From Shuttleworthella satelles DSM 14600 (GTDB lineage Bacteria > Bacillota > Clostridia > Lachnospirales > Lachnospiraceae), in NCBI RefSeq assembly GCF_000160115.1, contig NZ_GG665867.1, positions 1 through 64,000 of the forward strand: DNA of 64,000 nt, written 5' to 3'. The notes beneath the pieces were generated by a model. It was given only the letters and a program-made list of their open reading frames with translations, had not been told where the DNA came from and searched no databases. Positions 1 through 9,343 of this stretch are shown piece after piece; within the stretch, counting starts at the first letter, position 1; each line of letters begins with the position of its first letter. A program made the translations under genes and the position numbers.

Positions 1-246
1 CTACTTACGGAATCGATGTTTCTTTCTCTTCCTCCGGCTACTTAGATGTTTCAGTTCACCGGGTTCCCTTCCATAGCTTATGGATTGGGCTATGGATGAC
101 CGGAGTTTGTCCGGCCGGGTTTCCCCATTCAGAAATCCGTGGATCACAGCTTATGTGCAGCTCCCCACGGCTTTTCGCAGCTTATCACGTCTTTCTTCGG
201 CTCTTAGTGCCAAGGCATCCACCCTGCGCTCTTTCTTGCTTGACCT
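1..246 (-). rRNA. 23S rRNA, 5' part (runs off left edge)
   Basis: The minus strand carries the conserved start of 23S rRNA: a GGTCAAG-like 5' end near 246, then the AGGGTGGATGCCTTGGCAC block and the AAGACGTGATAAGCTGCG segment. Only about the first 246 bases are in the window; the rest lies beyond position 1. It is the last of the three rRNAs in transcription order, after 16S and 5S. The exact mature 5' end is an estimate. Confidence 0.95.
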
Positions 247-705
247 CGCTACGAGCACTTAGACGGTAACGAGCCCTCAGGCGATGTTAGCGTCTTACGT
301 GCGATGCATGCATGGCCCTTGGTGAAAGCGAGTCTGTTAAGACGAAGCTTGAATCTAGTAGCCAGGCGCGTTATTCGCACGCTGCTTTTGTCCTCGTATT
401 CTTTTGATGCATAGCGTTGCATCAGCTTAAAAAAGCTTGTGTTTTGATCTTTCGATCGGTTTGTTAATTCTCGGATGTCTTGATATTTATCGACCTTTCT
501 GTTGCAATCTCCATCTCATTCGCGAACAGGTCCGCTCATGATCCGCAGATCCAGAAGGTCTTTTTATCAATTCTTCTATCTGTATGAAGTTTTCAAGGTA
601 CTCCCTGATCTCTCAGGTTGACTGAATTTATCAGTCATTCCGGTGTTCAATCTCTTGAGCACTCGAATGACGAATAAATCGTCTTCTTCTCAATAAAAAG
701 AAATA
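247..705 (-). other. 5S-23S spacer, no gene
   Basis: About 460 bases between 5S and 23S in transcription order. I see no tRNA gene in it. Around 588-602 the minus strand reads CCTTGAAAACTTCATAC, similar to the sequence often found before 23S genes in Clostridia and resembling a boxA/processing element. The remainder is A+T-rich and shows nothing else I can support. Confidence 0.6.
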
Positions 706-821
706 TCTGGCGGCCACCTATTCTTCCGGGCCGTCTCCAGCCGAGTACCGTCGGCCGCCTGAGTCTTAACCATCGTGTTCGGGATGTTAACGGGTGTTCC
801 CCCCAGGCGCATCGCCACCAG
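706..821 (-). rRNA. 5S rRNA, placed between 16S and 23S
   Basis: On the minus strand the segment starts TCTGGTGGCGATGCGCC, contains AACACCCGTT and CATCCCGAACACG, then GGTACTCGGCTGGAGACGG, and ends GAATAGGTGGCCGCCAGA. These are the conserved 5S helices and loops, and the ends pair with each other. The length of about 116 is normal. The gene is in the same direction as 16S and 23S but lies between them, unlike the usual 16S-23S-5S order. Confidence 0.95.
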
Positions 822-904
822 AAATATGAAGTTATCTTTGAGCCGCAAGGATCGGAAAAAACAATGCGTCGAATGCTTGCATTCGTAAGCATTTGTTTTT
901 GATG

Positions 905-1012
905 ATCCTCGGGGCGAATGCCCCGGCTTGTGGACGAAGTCCACAAGACATGCTTATCGGCTCTGCCGATAAGATGCGCTCATCAGCAAAGCTGACAAGT
1001 TGCGCTCAAACA
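905..1012 (-). repeat. four stacked hairpins in the 16S-5S spacer
   Basis: Four perfect or near-perfect stem-loops follow one another: GGGGC/GCCCC near 911-924, CTTGTGGAC/GTCCACAAG near 928-948, CTTATCGGC/GCCGATAAG near 953-973 and TCAGC/GCTGA near 982-995. The last two are each followed on the plus strand by a GCGCTC motif, so they look like diverged copies of one unit. In the transcript they lie just after 16S and would form a run of short stems. The role is unknown. Confidence 0.7.
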
Positions 1013-1020
1013 CTCGCGTG

Positions 1021-1045
1021 CCTGATAACTCAACAATGAAACAAC
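1021..1045 (-). other. 16S processing stem, 3' arm
   Basis: The plus-strand sequence CCTGATAACTCAACAATGAA and the few bases after it are nearly the same as the minus-strand sequence at 2778-2803 upstream of 16S. In the rRNA precursor the two would pair into a stem of about 25 base pairs that encloses 16S. This is the usual form of an RNase III processing stalk. Confidence 0.7.
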
Positions 1046-1059
1046 ACTCTACTCGATCT

Positions 1060-2597
<1,538 letters not shown>

Positions 2598-2838
2598 TAA
2601 AAGTCCTTCATTCATCCGCCTTTTAAGTTCATCACACAGATCCTCTAACAGATCACATATGATTCTTCTTCGCGGATGCATGCTTCCCAGAATGAATTAG
2701 CTTGGCTAATCCTTTACTGTTTTTAAGGTCCTCAGATTGCTCTGAGATTCGCTTTGATTCTCTTAGAATCTTTCAAGGTTGTTTCATTGTTCAGTTATCA
2801 AGGTTCTTGCTTGCACCCGCTCGAGTGACAGCTGGAAT
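2598..2838 (-). other. rRNA leader with 16S processing stem 5' arm
   Basis: Transcribed leader between promoter P2 and 16S. The stretch 2778-2803 (minus strand CCTTGATAACTGAACAATGA and following) pairs with 1021-1045 beyond the 3' end of 16S. No ORF or tRNA is supported here. Confidence 0.65.
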
Positions 2839-2867
2839 AGTTTACCGCAGCTGTTATTTCCTGTCAA
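2839..2867 (-). promoter_or_regulatory. rRNA promoter P2
   Basis: Minus-strand TTGACA at 2862-2867, a 17-base spacer, and TAAACT at 2839-2844. It matches the vegetative sigma factor consensus and lies 77 bases downstream of a second such promoter, the tandem arrangement common for rRNA operons. Confidence 0.8.
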
Positions 2868-2915
2868 GATTTTATTCTGTCTCCTGCGGAAATATCCTTG
2901 CGCAGTGCACCGACT

Positions 2916-2944
2916 ATACTATCATTCTCCCTCCTGCATGTCAA
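2916..2944 (-). promoter_or_regulatory. rRNA promoter P1
   Basis: Minus-strand TTGACA at 2939-2944, a 17-base spacer, and TAGTAT at 2916-2921. It sits between tRNA-Ser and P2, so the rRNA operon can be started independently of the tRNA genes. Confidence 0.8.
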
Positions 2945-2979
2945 CGCGACATTGTGGTGAGTTTGTGATAATTGTCGAG

Positions 2980-3068
2980 CGGAGATGGAGAGATTTGAAC
3001 TCTCGCGCCGCGTTAACGACCTACTCCCTTTCCAGGGGAGCCCCTTCGGCCAGCTTGGGTACATCTCC
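2980..3068 (-). tRNA. tRNA-Ser (GGA)
   Basis: Minus strand. Acceptor stem GGAGATG pairs with CATCTCC, followed by discriminator G. The anticodon loop reads CTGGAAA, giving anticodon GGA. It has the long variable arm of a serine tRNA and a normal GTTCAAATC T-loop. CCA is not encoded. It is 89 bases with the discriminator and lies 55 bases downstream of a second tRNA-Ser. Confidence 0.95.
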
Positions 3069-3123
3069 AAAGCATGATCGATTTCTCAACCATATATCAT
3101 TGTCGGATCCGAAGATCCGCCAG

Positions 3124-3209
3124 CGGAGAGGGTGGGATTCGAACCCACGCGCCCTTGCGGACAAACGGTTTTCAAGACCGCCTCGTTATGACCACTTCGA
3201 TACCTCTCC
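3124..3209 (-). tRNA. tRNA-Ser (TGA)
   Basis: Minus strand. Acceptor GGAGAGG pairs with CCTCTCC, discriminator G. The anticodon loop reads CTTGAAA, giving anticodon TGA. The long variable arm and GTTCGAATC T-loop fit a serine tRNA. CCA is not encoded. It is the first gene after the promoter at 3240-3269. Confidence 0.95.
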
Positions 3210-3239
3210 AAGCATCTGTGCCTTAACAGCACGAAAATT

Positions 3240-3269
3240 ATATTATCACAGCAAATTTCAGAGTGTCAA
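3240..3269 (-). promoter_or_regulatory. promoter of the tRNA-Ser pair
   Basis: Minus-strand TTGACA at 3264-3269, an 18-base spacer, and TAATAT at 3240-3245, about 30 bases before tRNA-Ser(TGA). It should drive both tRNA-Ser genes and may read on into the rRNA operon. Confidence 0.75.
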
Positions 3270-3404
3270 CAAAGAAAAGCGTTTTTCTCCATTTTTGCTA
3301 TTTTTCAGGGCACGGCAATCCCACGTCTTAAAACAAGGATCTTCATATGCAGTCTCCTATCTGTCTTCAGATGCGCTGTGAAGTTGCCTCTTGTACATAT
3401 ATAA

Positions 3405-3926
3405 CTATAACCAGTCAAAACACTCATACAGGTCTCGCTGATTACAGATCACAAGAGTTTTTCCCTTCATATTTTTTGTTATATCCTGATAGACATTTCT
3501 TTGAGATGCCACTCTTCCATCCCAGAGAATCCAGCGCAGGAACTTCCAGTCGAATTTCTCCGGACAATCAGTCCCCATATCTGGCCTGGTTTTTCCCTTG
3601 TATGTTAACCATCTCTTTATCACTCTCAGCGCACATGGTATTCGTCCGTACAGAAGCAAAATTATGAGATCCGCCTCTTCTAATCTGCGCTCAAATTCCA
3701 GCTTGGTGTAGTTTCCGTCAATGATCCAGGCATCCTTTATATCCATAAAGCTCTTACATATCTGTTGTTCGTCTTCTGCCTGACGTTCACCCCAGTTGGG
3801 TAGCCAGTGTACCTGATCCAAGTGAAGAACTTCTATTTGATATTTGTCAGCAAGTTTCGTTGCCAGCGTGGATTTACCGGAACCACTGTAGCCCATGATT
3901 ACTATCTTACGGGGTTTTTTGCTCAT
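3405..3926 (-). CDS. P-loop nucleotide kinase-like protein (FlaR / adenylate kinase-like family)
   Basis: The 173-residue protein opens with a beta strand and Walker A motif GYSGSGKST, followed by the HLDQVHW segment typical of the small proteins annotated as topology modulation protein FlaR. Later it has DGNY, a run of hydrophobic residues before LLYGR, and a WR-rich C-terminal half. The family resembles adenylate/shikimate kinases; the true substrate is not established. I start it at the Met of MSKKPRK because GGGAGG lies 8 bases upstream; an in-frame Met nine codons earlier has no such site. It sits alone in an A+T-rich patch between the tRNA genes and decayed genes, and its base composition differs from the main chromosome. 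Confidence 0.75.
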   Translation of the reverse strand: MSKKPRKIVIMGYSGSGKSTLATKLADKYQIEVLHLDQVHWLPNWGERQAEDEQQICKSFMDIKDAWIIDGNYTKLEFERRLEEADLIILLLYGRIPCALRVIKRWLTYKGKTRPDMGTDCPEKFDWKFLRWILWDGRVASQRNVYQDITKNMKGKTLVICNQRDLYECFDWL

Positions 3927-4026
3927 ATGCTTTGCCCTCCCATAATGAATCACTCCTGGTACACTCCTCAGTGTTTTTCCCGCATATCCATATCCTCCAC
4001 AAACTTTGATTTATCGTTTCAACCTA

Positions 4027-4330
4027 TCATTCATATTTCTCCCAATCCTCGGCAGATTCTATTACCAAAATCCAACGATCAATCTCAAATTTTTCATCGT
4101 GTTCGCAATCAGATTAAGTCGAAGAGGTCACCCATCTGCTTCGACGACTCGTACTTGTAAGTTGTCGATTGTACGATAAGAAGGATTCTGGGTTCTCCAT
4201 TTTTCGGCTCATAGCCTCCCTGTACACAGATTGTATTGATATGATAATTTCCATTCCCTCCATATCCAAATACATATACCCTGCTTCCGTTACTCCGGCA
4301 CTTTCCAGTACCCATTTTTTCTTGCTCCAT
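4027..4330 (-). pseudogene. frameshifted remnant of an unrecognised gene
   Basis: The minus strand encodes 73 residues (start near 4330), including VFGYGGNGNYHINTICVQ and ILLIVQSTTYKYESSKQMG, and stops at 4109. One frame over, protein-like sequence continues at once with CEHDEKFEIDRWILVIESA to a stop at 4027. The join suggests a one-base change near 4107 in what was a longer gene. I do not recognise the family. Its 5' end overlaps the 3' end of the Fic gene by about 40 bases. The alternative is a chance 73-residue ORF, but the protein-like run in the second frame argues against that. Confidence 0.4.
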
Positions 4331-5087
4331 AACGGATAATCTTCTTTTCTTCTTTCAGACTCGCCAGTATGCGCTGCACCTGTCTCTGTGTCAGTCCCAG
4401 CGATAATGACAGGACCTTTGCCGTAAGCCTGCCGTCCTGCCGGAGAAGCTCCAGCACTTTATCCTCATTTGTTACGACATTTCTTGCGACATTTATTGCG
4501 ACATCATTATTGTCTGTCTTGCCCTGATTCTCACTCAGTTCCTTTAAGGCATTGCGGATCATACCAAGCATAAATTCCACAAACTCTGTGGAATCTCCAG
4601 AATTGTCAGCCTTCTGCAGCACCCGATAGTATTCTGTCTGATTCGCATGGACCAGATTTTCCACCGGCAGCCACGCAAACAGGTCATTCCATTTCTGAAG
4701 GATCAGGGACTGCCAGAGCCGTCCGGTCCGTCCGTTCCCATCCGCGAAGGGATGAATAAATTCAAATTCATAATGAAAGATACAGCTTGTTACCAGAGGA
4801 TGATATTTGGATTCCTTCAGCCAGGTCATCAATTGTGAAACCAAATCAGGAACGTATCTCGCCGGTGTGCCGGCATGGATCAGCTGATCACCGGCATACA
4901 CGCCTACATTGCCGCTGCGGAATCTCCCTGCTTCTTTTACCAGGCCTTCCATCATCAGCTTATGCGCAAAAAGCAGATTCTTTACATCGTAAGGATCAAG
5001 CTCAGAAACACGCTCATATGCTTCATAGGCATTCTTCACCTCCCGGATATCCTCCGGCGGGCCAAATACATGCTTCCCGTCGATCAC
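4290..5087 (-). CDS. Fic family protein, N-terminally truncated, with C-terminal winged helix
   Basis: The protein carries the Fic core: FHYEFEFIHPF followed by the active-site loop HPFADGNGRTGRLW (about residues 111-124), whose His and phosphate-binding loop are intact. Fic enzymes attach AMP or related groups to target proteins. The last 65 residues look like a winged helix (RQDGRLTAKVLSLSLGLTQR), as in many Fic proteins of Firmicutes. The reading frame begins at GTG within what in relatives is the middle of a linker (GKHVFGPPEDIREVKNAYEA). The usual 50-70 residues before it, which carry the inhibitory helix (S/T)xxxE(G/N), are missing: the frame meets a stop 13 codons upstream, within the last codons of ispD. 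No good ribosome site precedes the GTG. Likely a broken, possibly silent, gene. Confidence 0.75.
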   Translation of the reverse strand: MIDGKHVFGPPEDIREVKNAYEAYERVSELDPYDVKNLLFAHKLMMEGLVKEAGRFRSGNVGVYAGDQLIHAGTPARYVPDLVSQLMTWLKESKYHPLVTSCIFHYEFEFIHPFADGNGRTGRLWQSLILQKWNDLFAWLPVENLVHANQTEYYRVLQKADNSGDSTEFVEFMLGMIRNALKELSENQGKTDNNDVAINVARNVVTNEDKVLELLRQDGRLTAKVLSLSLGLTQRQVQRILASLKEEKKIIRYGARKNGYWKVPE

Positions 5088-5120
5088 ATCGCTGGCGATT
5101 GGGCAGAATCCGCCCTCTCC

Positions 5121-5822
5121 TTAAATCTGAGACGGACTCCAGCCTCGCCTGCGCAGAATGATCTCCGCCATCAGAAGGTCCTCAGGTGTCGTTACCTTGA
5201 GATTCTCATAGCTGCCCTCAATCATATAGAGCTTCTTTCCGATCATCAGCTCATAGATCGCCGCGTCATCTGTCGCCCCGCTTCTTTCCTCCTGCAGATA
5301 CCTTCTGTAAGCCTCCTTGATTTCCTCTGTCAAAAAGCACTGTGGAGTCTGCACCTGCCAGAGTCTGCTTCGATCCGGTGTGCGAATCACCGACTGATCC
5401 TCTCCTACTTCCTTAATCGTATCCTTGACGGGCATCCCCATGGCGCAGGCTTCCCCCCTGGAAACGACGGAAAGAGCTGTATTGATCTCCTCTGCCCGGA
5501 TCAGCGCCCTTGCCCCGTCGTGAATCAGGACCTGTCCCCCGTCGTCCACCTTCTGCAGACCGGCGAAGACAGAATCGCAGCGTTCCCTGCCACCAGCCAC
5601 AATGGCGCTCACCTTATGAATCTGATACCGTTGAAGAATCTCCTCCGCGCGGTCCCGATCAAGCGGATCCACAACAAGAACGACGCGATCTACGAGCGAT
5701 TGCTCATAGGCAAGCAGGCTATAGGCCAGAAGAGGCCGTCCAAGAAGAGGCAGGTACTGCTTCGGTAGCTTGCTTCCCATACGCCTTCCCTTGCCGGCTG
5801 CAAGAATGATTGCACTCACCAT
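5121..5822 (-). CDS. ispD: 2-C-methyl-D-erythritol 4-phosphate cytidylyltransferase
   Basis: IspD joins CTP and methylerythritol phosphate in the MEP route to isoprenoids. The 233 residues show the nucleotide-binding start LAAGKGRRMG, the PKQY segment, GGRERCDSV, HDGAR, PVKDTIK, QTPQCF, ATDDA and ENLKVTTPEDL, all in family order, and the length is normal. The gene is the last of the long leftward run and lies 61 bases after tsaD. Its stop codon is followed within 20 bases by Fic-derived sequence, so it marks the edge of the normal chromosome on this side. Confidence 0.95.
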   Translation of the reverse strand: MVSAIILAAGKGRRMGSKLPKQYLPLLGRPLLAYSLLAYEQSLVDRVVLVVDPLDRDRAEEILQRYQIHKVSAIVAGGRERCDSVFAGLQKVDDGGQVLIHDGARALIRAEEINTALSVVSRGEACAMGMPVKDTIKEVGEDQSVIRTPDRSRLWQVQTPQCFLTEEIKEAYRRYLQEERSGATDDAAIYELMIGKKLYMIEGSYENLKVTTPEDLLMAEIILRRRGWSPSQI

Positions 5823-5883
5823 ATTCCCATATCCTCATTGCGGCCCGATCGCCGCCCTGTGCCGTCCATGTCGGCAGATGGCC

Positions 5884-6915
5884 TCAACGCTCTCCCAGCT
5901 TAAGTCCCGGCACAGCGTTGAGATCCCAGCCGCTGACAGCTCCTCTGGCAAAATCATAGTAGGCAGCGGCTCCGATCATAGCCGCGTTATCCGTACAGAG
6001 GATGGGGGAAGGCCGATAGAACTTGACCCCATGCCGATCACAGGCCGCCTGCATGGCCTCGCGGAAGGCGCCGTTTGAAGCGACGCCGCCCGCTATGGCC
6101 ATCTTCTTCAGATGGAACTCTTCCATAGCCATCTCGGCGTGATCCACCAGCGCCCCCACGACGGCCTTCTGAAAGGAAGCGGCTACATCCGCCCGATTGA
6201 CCGCTTCTCCCCTCATTTGCATCTGATTTAAATAGTTGAGAACCGCAGATTTCAGACCGCTGAAGGAAAAATCGTAGACGCCGTCATTGACATGCGCCCT
6301 CGGAAACGCGATGGCATCGGGATTTCCCTCTCTTGCCTCTCTCTCAACCTTGGGGCCTCCGGGGTAGCCCAGGCCAATGGCTCTGGCGACCTTGTCAAAC
6401 GCCTCTCCTGCTGCGTCGTCTCGGGTCATACCCAAAATCTCATAATCCCCATAGTCCCTGACCCTGACCAGATGGGTGTGGCCGCCGGACACCACCAGGC
6501 ACAGGAAGGGAGGTTCCAGGTCCGGATTCTCAATGTAATTGGCGCTGATATGCCCCTCGATGTGATGAACCCCCAGGAGGGGAAGTCCCTTGGCATAAGC
6601 GATGGCCTTGGCCGCAGAAACACCCACCAAAAGAGCTCCCACCAGTCCGGGGCCGTAGGTCACGGCAACAGCGTCCACACCATCCAGGTCTGTATCCGCC
6701 TCCTTTAGGGCCTGTGCTATCACCTGGTTAATCCGCTCCGTATGAGCCCGGGAGGCAATCTCCGGCACGACGCCGCCGTAGAGGGTGTGAATGGGAATCT
6801 GCGTGCTGATCACATTGGACAAAACCTTGCGGCCATCCACAACAATGGCTGCCGCCGTCTCGTCACAGGAGCTCTCAACAGCGAGGATACGACGAATTTC
6901 CTTCTTTTCAGACAT
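5884..6915 (-). CDS. tsaD: tRNA N6-threonylcarbamoyladenosine transferase subunit TsaD
   Basis: TsaD moves the threonylcarbamoyl group onto A37 of tRNAs that read ANN codons, acting with TsaB and TsaE, both encoded upstream. The 343-residue protein has the ASKHA fold markers: VESSCDETA at the N-terminus, [12 protein letters not shown], the metal-binding HHIEGH (117-122), SGGHTH (143-148), [24 protein letters not shown] and CTDNAAMIG near the end. It is separated from rnz by about 217 bases of degenerate repeats, so its expression may differ somewhat from the upstream genes. A GGGAGAG site precedes the ATG. Confidence 0.97.
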   Translation of the reverse strand: MSEKKEIRRILAVESSCDETAAAIVVDGRKVLSNVISTQIPIHTLYGGVVPEIASRAHTERINQVIAQALKEADTDLDGVDAVAVTYGPGLVGALLVGVSAAKAIAYAKGLPLLGVHHIEGHISANYIENPDLEPPFLCLVVSGGHTHLVRVRDYGDYEILGMTRDDAAGEAFDKVARAIGLGYPGGPKVEREAREGNPDAIAFPRAHVNDGVYDFSFSGLKSAVLNYLNQMQMRGEAVNRADVAASFQKAVVGALVDHAEMAMEEFHLKKMAIAGGVASNGAFREAMQAACDRHGVKFYRPSPILCTDNAAMIGAAAYYDFARGAVSGWDLNAVPGLKLGER

Positions 6916-6937
6916 AATCTCTCCCTCTCGGCGCAGG

Positions 6938-7145
6938 TGTTTTTACGGATGCCTGCTTCCTCTGCCCGCCGGCATATACATTTTCGCAGGCACTCGTTTC
7001 CTTTGTTTTTCGGCACATGGCATTCCTGCTCGTGTCAGCCCGGCTATTTACGGATACTCACTTCCTTTACCCGCCTGCACATGGCGCTTTCTCCCGTGTC
7101 GATTCAAATATTTTTACGGGCCCTTGCTTCCTTTATTCCTCCGGG
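6938..7145 (-). repeat. degenerate tandem repeats starting at the rnz stop codon
   Basis: Four diverged units follow each other on the minus strand, recognisable by a core AAAGGAA(G/A)C(G/A)AG followed by a CCGTAAAAA-type end. Two are about 65 bases long and two about 41. The first unit includes the rnz stop codon (GAGGAATAAAGGAAGC); the last ends just before tsaD. No ORF of interest lies in them. Confidence 0.65.
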
Positions 7146-8044
7146 AAATCCAGGGTACAGCTTCTTCCATCCCAGCCCAGGCTGGCATTGGGGAATATCT
7201 CTGTCACCTGATCCATATAACGGGCCGCCCCCACTAAAGAGGGGGAAAAATGGGTCAGCCAAAGCTCCTCTGCCTTCGCCTCCCTGGCCAAAGCGGCGGC
7301 CTCCGCAAAGGTCATATGTTTCTTCTTCCTGGCCTTGCCGGCATCCTCCGGATCCCCGTACATGCCCTCACAGATAAAGAGATCCGCGCCCGCAGCCGCG
7401 TCAGAGATGGCCGGCGTCGGTCTGGAGTCTGTACAGTAGGTCAGCTTGATCCCTCTGCGGGCAGGCCCCATCACCATTTCAGGCCGGTATACCCTGCCAT
7501 CCATCTCAACCCTTTCGCCCTTTTGCAGGCGGTTCCAGGCCTTCAGGGGAATCTCCTGCCTCCTGGCAGCATCGGCGTCGAAGCGGCCGGCCCGGGGAAT
7601 GGAAAGGGAATAACCATAACAGGTCACATTGTGATTGACCCGAAAGGCCTGAATCCGGTATCCAAAGAGGTCAAACTCCTGCGTCCTGTCCTCAATTTCA
7701 ACCATGCGAACCTCAAAGGGCAGCTCCTGGGCAATGGACCGAAGAGCAGTCACCACGCGAACCAGGCCCCTGGGGCCGATCAGGGTCACCGGATCGGTGC
7801 GATCGGCGTTACCCATGGAGAGCAAAAGGCCCGGAAGACCGGAAATGTGATCGGCATGAAAGTGAGTAAAGCAGATGACATCGATGGGATTCGGGGAAAT
7901 CCCAGCCTCCTTCATGGCGATCTGTGTTCCCTCTCCGCAGTCAATGAGCAGGCTGTGCCCGTTGAATCTTGTGACCAGCGCTGTCAGCCAGCGCCGAGGC
8001 AGGGGCATGGTTCCTCCCGTCCCCAAGAGACAGACGTCTAACAT
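7133..8044 (-). CDS. rnz: ribonuclease Z (tRNA 3' processing)
   Basis: RNase Z cuts tRNA precursors at the 3' side. The 303-residue metallo-beta-lactamase protein begins MLDVCLLGTGGT, has LLIDCGEGTQ, the zinc motif HFHADH (61-66), a further His in RVNHNV, the Asp of YCTDSRP (about 213) and the final His in LTHFSPS (about 270). Length and order match the short form of RNase Z. All three tRNAs in this window lack an encoded CCA, which is the substrate type that needs this enzyme. The start overlaps the rimI stop by 7 bases, so the two are co-translated. It lies inside the t6A gene cluster. Confidence 0.93.
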   Translation of the reverse strand: MLDVCLLGTGGTMPLPRRWLTALVTRFNGHSLLIDCGEGTQIAMKEAGISPNPIDVICFTHFHADHISGLPGLLLSMGNADRTDPVTLIGPRGLVRVVTALRSIAQELPFEVRMVEIEDRTQEFDLFGYRIQAFRVNHNVTCYGYSLSIPRAGRFDADAARRQEIPLKAWNRLQKGERVEMDGRVYRPEMVMGPARRGIKLTYCTDSRPTPAISDAAAGADLFICEGMYGDPEDAGKARKKKHMTFAEAAALAREAKAEELWLTHFSPSLVGAARYMDQVTEIFPNASLGWDGRSCTLDFPEE

Positions 8045-8625
8045 GGCTTCTCCTTTTCCTCCGGCAAATCCAGGCGCAACAGCAGGGCGTCCTCGACAGG
8101 GTGCCGGTAAAAACGCGGTCTCAGGCCCACAGACGCAAACCCGTTTCTCTCATAGAGACAGATGGCCGGGACATTGCTCTTTCGCACCTCCAGAAAAATG
8201 CCCCTGAGGCCAAGATCTCTCGCTTTTTTCTCGAATTCTGTCAGCAGCTCTGTCGCGCAGCCCTGCCTTCTGGCATCAGGATGGCAGGCAATCGATACAA
8301 TCTCGCCCTCGTCCGCCGCGAAATAGCAGAGCAAATACGCAAGGACGGTCTCCTCCTGTCCGGCGGGAAAATCCCCTGAAGACCTCTCCTTTGCCGGGAC
8401 TAAATCCCCTGAAGCTTCCCCCTGCGTCAGAACCATAAGCAGGGCCTGATCATTCTTTAGGGCATCGGAAAAAGCTTTCCTGCTCCAACCGTCCGGGATG
8501 CTGACCGCCTCGATGGCCGCCATCTGATCCAGATCACTCTCGGCCGCCAAACGAACTCTTCCCATACCCTTCTTCTGCCCGAATCCTTTTATCTCTCGAT
8601 CAGGGATCTCTTCTCCGCGGCACAT
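8038..8625 (-). CDS. rimI: ribosomal-protein alanine N-acetyltransferase RimI-like
   Basis: A GNAT acetyltransferase of about 195 residues. The acetyl-CoA signature is clear: EIVSIACHPDARRQGCATEL, then LEVRKSNVPAICLYERNGF and RPRFYRHPVEDALLL. RimI acetylates the N-terminus of ribosomal protein S18 and sits between tsaB and tsaD in many Firmicutes, as here. The open frame extends further upstream, but I start at MCRGEE because AGAGGG precedes it and the longer version would lie wholly inside tsaB. It overlaps tsaB by 26 bases. A stretch around residues 70-85 (GEASGDLVPAKERSSGDF) is an insert not usual for the family. Confidence 0.88.
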   Translation of the reverse strand: MCRGEEIPDREIKGFGQKKGMGRVRLAAESDLDQMAAIEAVSIPDGWSRKAFSDALKNDQALLMVLTQGEASGDLVPAKERSSGDFPAGQEETVLAYLLCYFAADEGEIVSIACHPDARRQGCATELLTEFEKKARDLGLRGIFLEVRKSNVPAICLYERNGFASVGLRPRFYRHPVEDALLLRLDLPEEKEKPC

Positions 8626-9343
8626 CAGACCCTCTTTTCTCTGCTGCCAACTTTTCTCTTCGCTCCCGCTCAGCCTGGGACAGGCGCAGGTAATTGGGGC
8701 GGAAGTCCTCTGCCGCCACAAATTCTCCCTTTTGGGCGTAGACATAAGCCAGAGCAGCGAGACTGGAAGCCCTCTGCACGGCCATGTGCAGGGGGGCGAA
8801 ATGATAGTCAACCCGGCACAGGCCCTCTATCGTCTGCCGAAAAACCGGTACCCCATCGCCCAGAAAGACAACCGGTCGCTTCCGGTCATTCACCCTCTCA
8901 AGAATCGCTTCTATACTCATGGCGGCCTGATCCATCAGCACCGTCAGTCCCCGGTCTGCAGACTGATAAAGACCGGTATAGGCCTGCTTCCTGCGGGCGT
9001 CCATGAGAGGACATATGAGCCTGTCGGTCCCCCAGCAGTTATAGGCGAGCGTCTCCAGGGTCGGAACCGGGATCAGAGGGATATCAAGGGCCTGCCCCAG
9101 ACCCTTGACTGTGGCCGCTCCGATACGCAGGCCTGTAAATGAGCCCGGACCCGAAGTTACCGCAATCGCGTCAAGGGTTTTAAGATCCAGATCAATCATC
9201 CCGGCCAGCTGATCCAACATGGGCAGAAGGGTCTGCGAATGGGTCTTCTTATCATTGGTCGTATACTCGCCGATCAGACGATCATCTTCTGTGACTGCGA
9301 CAGAGGCCACCAGGCCCGAGGCGTCCATGGCAAGGATTTTCAC
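8600..9343 (-). CDS. tsaB: tRNA threonylcarbamoyladenosine biosynthesis protein TsaB
   Basis: TsaB partners TsaD and TsaE in making t6A in tRNA. The 247 residues begin MKILAMDASGLVASVAV, followed by THSQTLLPMLDQL, the conserved VTSGPGSFTGLRIGAATVKG and PLMDARRKQAYTGLY. This is the TsaD-like fold without the metal-binding residues, as expected. The C-terminus is longer and more charged than usual (ERERREKLAAEKRGSD) and is where the overlap with rimI begins. Its ATG overlaps the tsaE stop by 4 bases, so translation is coupled. Confidence 0.94.
   Translation of the reverse strand: MKILAMDASGLVASVAVTEDDRLIGEYTTNDKKTHSQTLLPMLDQLAGMIDLDLKTLDAIAVTSGPGSFTGLRIGAATVKGLGQALDIPLIPVPTLETLAYNCWGTDRLICPLMDARRKQAYTGLYQSADRGLTVLMDQAAMSIEAILERVNDRKRPVVFLGDGVPVFRQTIEGLCRVDYHFAPLHMAVQRASSLAALAYVYAQKGEFVAAEDFRPNYLRLSQAERERREKLAAEKRGSDVPRRRDP

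Noticed and set aside
2779-3381. A 200-codon plus ORF across the tRNA-Ser genes
   Set aside because: It covers two tRNAs and a promoter on the other strand; the translated text is the antisense of these RNAs.
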